From a virus, in the IMG/VR virus record IMGVR_UViG_3300037427_004775, positions 1 through 57,429 of that record: a DNA stretch of 57,429 nt. The stretch is one strand, 5' to 3'. Position numbers and translations under genes: made by a program. This document shows positions 51,638 to 57,429 of the stretch, piece by piece; the first letter of the stretch is position 1, and each line of letters begins with the position of its first letter. Under the pieces are notes generated by a model that saw nothing but the letters and a program-made list of their open reading frames with translations, was not told the origin of the DNA and ran no database searches.

Positions 51638-53030
51638 AGACTAGTGCTCCTGATGTACTGATTAATAATTTTAAATTCTCATGGGCGGACTTGACAGATC
51701 TCAATAGTGATCCTGTAGGAATACATTTGGCATCTTTAAAAAATAGTCGAATTGAACTCGACAGGACATTGCTTAACCAATCCTCAGATAGATCTAGATC
51801 TTTTATCCTCGTCATTCCGTAATCTCTAACAATAGGGATTGATCGAAAACCTCCGTCGATATCTTTTCTAATTTTTCTGGCCAAGTCTTTTGGTATATCT
51901 TTACTTAAAGACACATGCACACTTCTAGATGAAAGCGATCTAATTCTTTCTCTGATCGATGATTCATAAAGATCAAATGTATGTGAATCTAAAGTTTTTC
52001 TTTTTATTTCTATTTCAGAACGTAGTCGCTGCAAGTGCAATCTAGTTGAAGAAGCACCGCCAATATTTGTGATTAAAAGTTTACCTTTTCTTATTTCAAC
52101 GTGATCAGCCACAGAGACTTCATTATAGTCGATGCTTGATATCAATTCGCCTTTGAGATAAGAAACAGGATCTGTTTTACAAACTACGGATATGTCAACA
52201 AAAGAATTGATAAGATTTTCATCATTTTTTAGCTTTAGAGGGAACACATTAAGTGTTTGTCTCTGCATATTGACATAAAGTGTTTGGAGTACTTCGTCTC
52301 CAAAGCCCCTTGCAATTAAAATAACTGGATCTAAATTTTTTGAAGCACTTTCTAGCAAATGATTTATCTCTGAAACAGATTCTATAATCCCATCAATAAC
52401 TATGCAATTTACAAAACTATGATTCCATTGACGTCCATTGAAAAAGAATTCATCAAATGTTTCTATTGAAAAGGCGTGAGAGTGCTTTACTTCTAATGTA
52501 GTGAAGGCTTCCTGGTTTGTTTCAATAAAGATTTTACCATCGAGCCCAGCATATTTGCAACTATTTAGTATAAGATCCTTGCTTAGTTCAGCCTTGTTTA
52601 ACTTATTAATGAATCCAAAAAAACTATCTGATGTTCCAATGATCGATGAACTTGAAATATCTTCATAAAATGAACGCTCTAGTTTTTCAAGTACTTGGAT
52701 TGGATCCAAACCAGAAGCTTTTTCTATTAATAAATGTTTGAGAACTTCAATAGAATAGAAAAAAGAAAAGTCAGAAAAGAAAGGCGATGATCGAAACGCC
52801 TTCAAAGACTGACTTACTAGTATTTTAACGATCTCTTTAGTTACCGGAGATTCATATTCAATACATTGAATCGCCTCTACTAGACCGTCTAAGTGAAAAA
52901 GTTGACCATTTTTATTTTCGAAAATAGCATCTTTATTATAAAATAATGAGATATCGTTAGAAATCTGCTGAATGCCGTTTTTGAAGTCATTAAAATAGTC
53001 GTCTGCTGCAATGACTTTCGTATAGCTCAT
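51627..53030 (-). CDS. Divergent GroEL-like chaperonin with degenerate ATP-binding motif
   Basis: 467 residues versus about 548 in GroEL. The apical domain pattern is clear: GKIFIETNQEAFTTLEVKHS followed by HAFSIETFDEFFFN (GroEL: GVITVEDG...[20 protein letters not shown]), then VSEINHLLESASKNLDPVIL and IARGFGDEVLQTLYVNMQRQ then LNVFPLKL, as in GroEL's LLIIAEDVEGEALATLVVN. SGLDPIQVLEKLERS matches AGMNPMDLKRGIDKA. But the GroEL DGTTT loop is replaced by SDFSF, the LGPKGR loop by a different sequence, and the PGGG motif near the end by GGFRSI. Hence it may be a non-hydrolysing or otherwise altered chaperonin, or a scaffold. Confidence 0.65.
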   Translation of the reverse strand: MSYTKVIAADDYFNDFKNGIQQISNDISLFYNKDAIFENKNGQLFHLDGLVEAIQCIEYESPVTKEIVKILVSQSLKAFRSSPFFSDFSFFYSIEVLKHLLIEKASGLDPIQVLEKLERSFYEDISSSSIIGTSDSFFGFINKLNKAELSKDLILNSCKYAGLDGKIFIETNQEAFTTLEVKHSHAFSIETFDEFFFNGRQWNHSFVNCIVIDGIIESVSEINHLLESASKNLDPVILIARGFGDEVLQTLYVNMQRQTLNVFPLKLKNDENLINSFVDISVVCKTDPVSYLKGELISSIDYNEVSVADHVEIRKGKLLITNIGGASSTRLHLQRLRSEIEIKRKTLDSHTFDLYESSIRERIRSLSSRSVHVSLSKDIPKDLARKIRKDIDGGFRSIPIVRDYGMTRIKDLDLSEDWLSNVLSSSIRLFFKDAKCIPTGSLLRSVKSAHENLKLLISTSGALVYDK

Positions 53031-53052
53031 AAAACCATTGTACTGAATTAGA

Positions 53053-53304
53053 TCAAATCGTGATCCAGATGACTGAATATTTTTCGATTATTGTTTTTTG
53101 TAGTGTTATAGTGATGTCATTTGAGCTAATCTTTACGGGCTTTAAACCGTCAAATGAAAGCCACCCGCTTACACTAGAATAAGCAATATCTTTTTGTGTA
53201 TGAAAAATCTCTTCCCCTGGATAAAAAAAGTTATTATGTCCTCTGACACTTACTTTGAAAGGTGTACCTTTTTTAATTGTACCTTCGAGGGCTTGATAGG
53301 ACAT
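53053..53304 (-). CDS. Small beta-rich protein beside the GroEL-like gene
   Basis: 83 residues: GTIKKGTPFKVSVRGHNNFF then FDGLKPVKISSNDITITLQK. It is beta-rich, which would fit a co-chaperonin such as T4 gp31, but no mobile-loop motif is evident and I would not name it. SD GGAGAAAG. It overlaps the preceding gene by 1 base. Confidence 0.55.
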   Translation of the reverse strand: MSYQALEGTIKKGTPFKVSVRGHNNFFYPGEEIFHTQKDIAYSSVSGWLSFDGLKPVKISSNDITITLQKTIIEKYSVIWITI

Positions 53305-53585
53305 TAGCTTTCTCCAGAAGAGCTTTTACCAAAATTACCAAAAGCATCTGCCAAAGCAGCACTAGCGGACTTTATTTTCTCAGATTCAGCATTCTTTTCT
53401 TCCAAAACTTTAGTCTTTTCAGCAATTTCAAATGCCGTTCTAAAAATAGCACCTAAAATACCCAATGAGACTAGCGTGATTCCAAAAGCTTGATTGTCCC
53501 ATACACTATGACTTAAGGCACCCATAGCTACCATGAGTTCTTGAATTTGAAATTTGATACCGACTTTATTTGATTGAAAACGCAT
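53304..53585 (-). CDS. Small membrane protein with coiled coil
   Basis: 93 residues from the ATG at 53585, which has AGGAGG eight bases upstream (the longer frame to 53633 has none). One hydrophobic helix FGITLVSLGILGAIFRTAFEI then a charged coiled coil EKTKVLEEKNAESEKIKSAS. Lies between PrkA and the small beta-rich gene. Function unknown. Confidence 0.65.
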   Translation of the reverse strand: MRFQSNKVGIKFQIQELMVAMGALSHSVWDNQAFGITLVSLGILGAIFRTAFEIAEKTKVLEEKNAESEKIKSASAALADAFGNFGKSSSGES

Positions 53586-53636
53586 TGTTGTACCTCCTGT
53601 CTTATTATAAGGCAGGAGATAACTAATGTTCAAATA

Positions 53637-55571
53637 TTATGAGTCACGCCAAAGGTTGTTGCTTGCATATGTCAAAATCTCTTCGGCAGAGTTTTCATCA
53701 TAACCGTACTCATCAATCATAGTCTGGACCATTTCTGAATATTTTTGCTGTTGATCATCATCTCTAGATTTGCTCTTTGTTACGACTCGGGCAAGATCTT
53801 TGACAGATGACATAAGATATGTCTCGATTGCTTCTTTGAGTGGCGCATAGCTAGTATGATCAATTTTTTCATTTCTTCGCATCTTAGCAAACATATATGC
53901 AGTAACATCTGATCTAAATCCATCCCTGGACGACCCCATGATACCTATTGTCTCTTCAATGGCTCGCATAAAGTCCTCATCTGGCTCCATGGACTCTTTT
54001 GTCACCCTGTTTTTCATATTTTGCCTAGTGGTATAAGCCTCAGCATTATCAAGGTAGGTGTCAAATATTGATTGAGCTTGTTCAGAATAAGCAGTGATGA
54101 AAGCTTTTGCGATCTCATTTTCTAATATTTTTAAATACTCTTCTCTAATTACCTTTCTAAGTAATTCTAGACAATATGTTCTAAATTCTTCATTTATTAG
54201 CTGCTCTTCTGTTTGACGTATTAATGAGTGTATAACAGAGACAGGGGTTATCATGTTCTTTTCAGAGTCTGTTAAGGAATTATCAATAGCCTTCATAATA
54301 AAACGTGTTGAAATTCCATCCATGCCTTCATTTCGAGTTTCCTCTCTAAGGTCTTTTATGTCTACTTTTTTGACTTTCCCTTTTTCAATGACGTCTTCAC
54401 CATTGTAAATTTTCATTTTTGTAAGGATATCACACTTCGAAGTAGGCTTTAAGCGACTCATGACTGAGAACATCGAAGCTATTCGTAATGTATGCGGTGC
54501 AATGTGAGCTGAAAAGTCTGATCTACTCAGCTGCTTTTCATAGATTTTGACTTCTTGATCAAGTTCTAACACGTATGGCACATTAATTTTAACGACACGA
54601 TCTAAAATGGCTTCGTTTGTATGCTCACTCTGGAATCGATTCCACTCTGACTCATTACAGTGTGCCAGTATCACACCGTCAAAATAAATCATGTCATGCT
54701 TTCCAGGAGATGGGACTCGCTTCTCTTGCGTTGCTGTGATTATTGTATGAAGGAATTCGATTTCATTTTTGAAGATTTCAACTAATTCGACAATTCCTCT
54801 ATTTCCAACATTGAATGCACCGTTCAATGATAGCACGCGTGGATCATCTTCTGAGTACATGTCCAGCTTCGAAATATCTTCAGAGCCAATCAATACAGAT
54901 ACATCCTGACTATTAGCATCCATAGGTGGCACAGAAGCAATTCCTCGCCTAGCACGCTGAGAGAACGTTGACTCTTTTACGGTGAAATCTTCATATTTTC
55001 CGTCGTGTTCTTCTAATAATCTATGTCTTGCAATCGGGCTTATATCACCCTCTATTTTTACGCCCAACATCTCTTCAAAACGTGTGCGAAGACTTCTTGG
55101 TATAAGGTGTAATGGTTCACCTCTTTGCGCATCACCTTCAAGATGAAAGTAACTCTCTCCATCGAGCGCCTTCTTGATGTGTTCTGTTAGTGCAGATTTA
55201 CCAGCACCCACCGGACCCATGAGAAGTAATACCTGTCGAGATTCTTCACCCCGCTTGGCAGCAGAGTTTAAAAATCTCATAATTTTAGCAATGACTCTTT
55301 CGTTTCCAAAGAATTCATCTTCAAAATATTTGTAAATTTTTATAGAGTCGCCACCAAAAAGCTTATGACAACGTTCATCAGAATCATCCATCACTCGAAC
55401 ACCGTGAACTTCTAATGCATTGCACAATCTTTTATGCGATAGCTTTACAAGATCTGGGTTTTGTTTTACGAGATCAAGGTATTCTAAAAATGTTCCCCTA
55501 AACTTTTCTCTCTTTTTTTCATTTCTTTGACTCTGAATTAAATTCAAGAAATCGTTTTCATTTTTAGGCAT
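53637..55571 (-). CDS. prkA: PrkA-type serine protein kinase
   Basis: 644 residues, same as bacterial PrkA/YeaG. The AAA domain contains VLLLMGPVGAGKSALTEHIK (Walker A, about 110-130) and MIYFDGVILAHCNESEW (Walker B region plus sensor), with the arginine-rich helices SFSQRARRGIASVPPM of PrkA. The C-terminal PrkA domain follows (SLIRQTEEQLINEEFRTYCL, VTAYMFAKMRRNEKID). PrkA is an AAA-linked serine kinase or protease-like regulator of stationary-phase and sporulation responses. SD AGAGGAAAA. Directly after the SpoVR gene. Confidence 0.95.
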   Translation of the reverse strand: MPKNENDFLNLIQSQRNEKKREKFRGTFLEYLDLVKQNPDLVKLSHKRLCNALEVHGVRVMDDSDERCHKLFGGDSIKIYKYFEDEFFGNERVIAKIMRFLNSAAKRGEESRQVLLLMGPVGAGKSALTEHIKKALDGESYFHLEGDAQRGEPLHLIPRSLRTRFEEMLGVKIEGDISPIARHRLLEEHDGKYEDFTVKESTFSQRARRGIASVPPMDANSQDVSVLIGSEDISKLDMYSEDDPRVLSLNGAFNVGNRGIVELVEIFKNEIEFLHTIITATQEKRVPSPGKHDMIYFDGVILAHCNESEWNRFQSEHTNEAILDRVVKINVPYVLELDQEVKIYEKQLSRSDFSAHIAPHTLRIASMFSVMSRLKPTSKCDILTKMKIYNGEDVIEKGKVKKVDIKDLREETRNEGMDGISTRFIMKAIDNSLTDSEKNMITPVSVIHSLIRQTEEQLINEEFRTYCLELLRKVIREEYLKILENEIAKAFITAYSEQAQSIFDTYLDNAEAYTTRQNMKNRVTKESMEPDEDFMRAIEETIGIMGSSRDGFRSDVTAYMFAKMRRNEKIDHTSYAPLKEAIETYLMSSVKDLARVVTKSKSRDDDQQQKYSEMVQTMIDEYGYDENSAEEILTYASNNLWRDS

Positions 55572-55623
55572 AAGTTTTCCTCTGTCTTAGAACCATTATA
55601 GGCCTACATTTAGTAAATATAAA

Positions 55624-56931
55624 TCAAATTTCCCATGGTTCCTCTTCAATGATCGTATGAAGCTTAACAACACCATTCCAGAGGATTGAAATATTATTAA
55701 CAACCTGCTCGGCGTAGTTCAATTCTAAGTCTCTATCGTCGTGATCATGCTGTAAAACGAGGACATTTCCAGGCTCTATATCAATCACACCGATCACTGG
55801 GATACTATTTGTTCCCGTACTAGTAATGAGCGCTTCTTTTATTTTTCTCCAACCATGATCATCAGATATGTCATCTATTGTATAGGCATTCTTTTTAGCA
55901 GAATAGCTAAATAAATTTAATTTTAAAAAATCTTCTTTTGTTAAAAGCGCTCGAAGGGCAGCAACATCATGAAATACTTCTCTAATAAAAAAGCACTCAT
56001 CAAGCCCCTGTTCTTCTTCTATTCTTTGAAAAAGATGAAAACCCAAGTGATAAGGATTTATTGCACCAACGTGCGGCCGCACGACTTGATTGTGCGTTTT
56101 CAAAAATGGAATGTGAAGGTCTTCAGTTAGTTTTAACTCATGCATCATTTTGTAGTGCCAGAACGAAGCCCAGCCTTCATTGAGAATTTTTGTTCGAATT
56201 TGTGGTACAAAATATAAAGATTCATCCCTCACGATTGAGATGAGGTCTCTCTCCCAGTCTGATAAATGATTACCGTGCTCAATAATAAAACCCAGTACAT
56301 CAATATCAAAGTTTATTGGAACCTTTTCGCAATCAGTGTCCCTATACTTGTCATCCTTGCTTGTTCTAATTTTTTTAATTAGATCTTCTTTTAAAATTTT
56401 ATGATCTATTCTTTCCTGACCATCGCGATACGTCTGAAATCTTATGGAGTGAGCTGCATCTAGTATTTTTTCAACCTTTTCTATTCCAACAGACGGATCT
56501 TCAATGTAGCCCTGGATTCGATTTCTAGCATTTCTAAACTTTGAAAGAACTGTGCTCGGGTTAGTTTTTGCAAACTGTGGGTTATTTTTAAAGAAATCAG
56601 AGTGCCCAACACAGTGTGCCATGATTAGAACTTGCATATAGAGGGGATTTTCTCTCATTAGATAAGCAATTGATGGGTTTGAATTGATAATCAATTCATA
56701 AGGGAGACCCTCAAGGCCTGCGTTATAAAGCTGATGCGTTCTTTCAAAACTTTTCCCATAAGACCAGTGTGGGTAATGACTCGGTAAACCATGATAAGAC
56801 ATGTGTCCAATCATTTCATAGTAGTCACATATTTCATAATCAATGGGAAACCAGTCAAGGTTATAAGACTTGGCCAAGTCTATAATTCTATCATCCCACT
56901 TTTCTAGATCGCTTATTTTCCAATCATTCAT
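55624..56931 (-). CDS. spoVR: SpoVR family protein
   Basis: 435 residues from the ATG at 56931, which overlaps the YeaH stop by 8 bases. YNLDWFPIDYEICDYYEMIG then MSYHGLPSHYPHWSYGKSFE and YELIINSNPSIAYLMRENPL are the SpoVR signature, and MAHCVGHSDFFKNN with later His residues gives a metal-like site. Bacterial SpoVR/YcgB is 470-510 residues, slightly longer. In bacteria it is almost always encoded beside prkA and yeaH, as here. Function: needed for spore cortex in Bacillus and linked to stress responses elsewhere. Confidence 0.93.
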   Translation of the reverse strand: MNDWKISDLEKWDDRIIDLAKSYNLDWFPIDYEICDYYEMIGHMSYHGLPSHYPHWSYGKSFERTHQLYNAGLEGLPYELIINSNPSIAYLMRENPLYMQVLIMAHCVGHSDFFKNNPQFAKTNPSTVLSKFRNARNRIQGYIEDPSVGIEKVEKILDAAHSIRFQTYRDGQERIDHKILKEDLIKKIRTSKDDKYRDTDCEKVPINFDIDVLGFIIEHGNHLSDWERDLISIVRDESLYFVPQIRTKILNEGWASFWHYKMMHELKLTEDLHIPFLKTHNQVVRPHVGAINPYHLGFHLFQRIEEEQGLDECFFIREVFHDVAALRALLTKEDFLKLNLFSYSAKKNAYTIDDISDDHGWRKIKEALITSTGTNSIPVIGVIDIEPGNVLVLQHDHDDRDLELNYAEQVVNNISILWNGVVKLHTIIEEEPWEI

Positions 56932-57429
56932 TGAATTGTCCCCCAAAGAGTTTTGCAAAAGCCGGCCAGATATCTTCCTTATCTGTCAACAAAACATTCT
57001 TGAAATTTTTATCAACAAGAACTTCGTACTCTTGCGACATGGTCGATCTTTCCATTGTTCCCCACCGTGGGTGATCTTCTGTCGGTATAATTTCAATAAA
57101 ACAGTAAAGTTGAGCAAGGCGCTTTATGATTCCAGCAGCTTTGATCGCTTTGTCATTATCTTCAGGCCAATTGTCGCCATCTGAACAGTGAAAAGCATAT
57201 ATGTTCCATGAATCCGGATGATATCTCTTCTCGATTATTTCATTTGCCAGAACAGGTGCTGATGAAATAAATGTCCCTCCGGAGGTAGTAACCTTAAAGA
57301 AGTCATCCTCAGATACTTCTTTTGCATCAATTGTGTGAGCAATAAAAACAATTTCTGTATTTTCATATCGATAATTGATAAACTGGTACAGTAAAAAGAA
57401 AAAACTTCTTGCAATATACTTTTTTCTCT
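56924..57429 (-). CDS. yeaH: YeaH/YhbH (DUF444) protein, C-terminal part only
   Basis: The gene runs in from the right edge. 168 codons are visible: TEIVFIAHTIDAKEVSEDDF then FKVTTSGGTFISSAPVLANE and WNIYAFHCSDGDNWPEDNDK are the conserved C-terminal core of DUF444, which has a von Willebrand A-type fold (DGDNW). It ends LFGGQFNE. The N-terminus and start lie outside. Its stop overlaps the SpoVR start. Confidence 0.93.
   Translation of the reverse strand, partial: RKKYIARSFFFLLYQFINYRYENTEIVFIAHTIDAKEVSEDDFFKVTTSGGTFISSAPVLANEIIEKRYHPDSWNIYAFHCSDGDNWPEDNDKAIKAAGIIKRLAQLYCFIEIIPTEDHPRWGTMERSTMSQEYEVLVDKNFKNVLLTDKEDIWPAFAKLFGGQFNE

Noticed and set aside
53053-53304. Co-chaperonin (GroES/gp31-like) identity for the small beta-rich protein beside the GroEL-like gene
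   Set aside because: Length and beta content fit roughly, but no mobile-loop or GroES pattern is visible, so I left it unnamed.
1-57429. CRISPR arrays, tRNA genes, integrase or attachment sites
   Set aside because: No regularly spaced direct repeats, no cloverleaf apart from the tmRNA acceptor/T-arm, and no recombinase were seen.

Overview
The window looks like part of the genome of a large, AT-rich tailed phage with a T4-type contractile tail, probably marine and uncultured. I see T4-like baseplate genes (gp6/Baseplate_J-like, gp25-like, an OB-fold spike), a late-sigma-like protein, very long repetitive tail fibres, PIN-PhoH, peptide deformylase and a tmRNA. There is no integrase, ribosomal gene or host metabolic backbone. 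Almost every gene is on the minus strand and overlaps its neighbour by 1 to 14 bp (ATGA or TAATG junctions), so the natural reading direction is right to left. Host and exact lineage cannot be fixed from this sequence alone.

Layout, left to right. 1-10.98 kb: baseplate and tail module (LamG structural protein running off the left edge, DNRLRE-like protein, baseplate wedge, gp25-like, an extremely hydrophobic protein, spike), then a small helical protein, a late-sigma-like factor and a membrane protein. 10.98-35.3 kb: a glycan island of about 28 genes. It holds many glycosyltransferases, two CMP-sugar synthetase-like enzymes, a NeuB-like synthase without its SAF domain, a cupin, a SIS isomerase, HAD phosphatases, UDP-sugar dehydrogenase, epimerase, FkbM and other methyltransferases, a radical SAM enzyme and two sialyltransferase-like (GT42-type) proteins. 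A PD-(D/E)XK nuclease, a zeta-toxin-like kinase and one plus-strand membrane gene sit inside it. 35.3-35.56 kb: a non-coding spacer with a -10 box, two dyads and a weak terminator. 35.56-43.6 kb: two giant fibre proteins built from a shared DFRVE-type repeat, plus two small lectin-like proteins. 43.7-46.6 kb: PIN-PhoH, a plus-strand sigma-region-4-like regulator, a bidirectional terminator and an FtsZ/tubulin-like GTPase. 46.7-49.9 kb: small genes, including a PAS membrane protein, two histone-H1-like paralogues, a 39-residue lipoprotein, three copies of a covarying hairpin placed 9-10 nt after stop codons, and the tmRNA. 49.9-57.4 kb: two hypotheticals, peptide deformylase, a YkuK-like RNase H fold, a degenerate GroEL-like protein, two small proteins, and the PrkA / SpoVR / YeaH (DUF444) trio, the last cut by the right edge.

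How it may fit together (inference). The glycan island lies between tail-fibre and baseplate genes, so its product could decorate the fibres or virion, or remodel the host surface. The SIS isomerase, NeuB-type synthase, HAD phosphatase and CMP-transferase genes resemble a nearly complete ulosonic-acid route, and the GT42-like proteins are candidate transferases for it. The right part is a host-takeover and quality-control set: tmRNA and deformylase for translation, a GroEL-like protein for folding, H1-like proteins for DNA, an FtsZ-like filament protein, and a stress-kinase trio normally found in bacterial stationary-phase or sporulation programmes.
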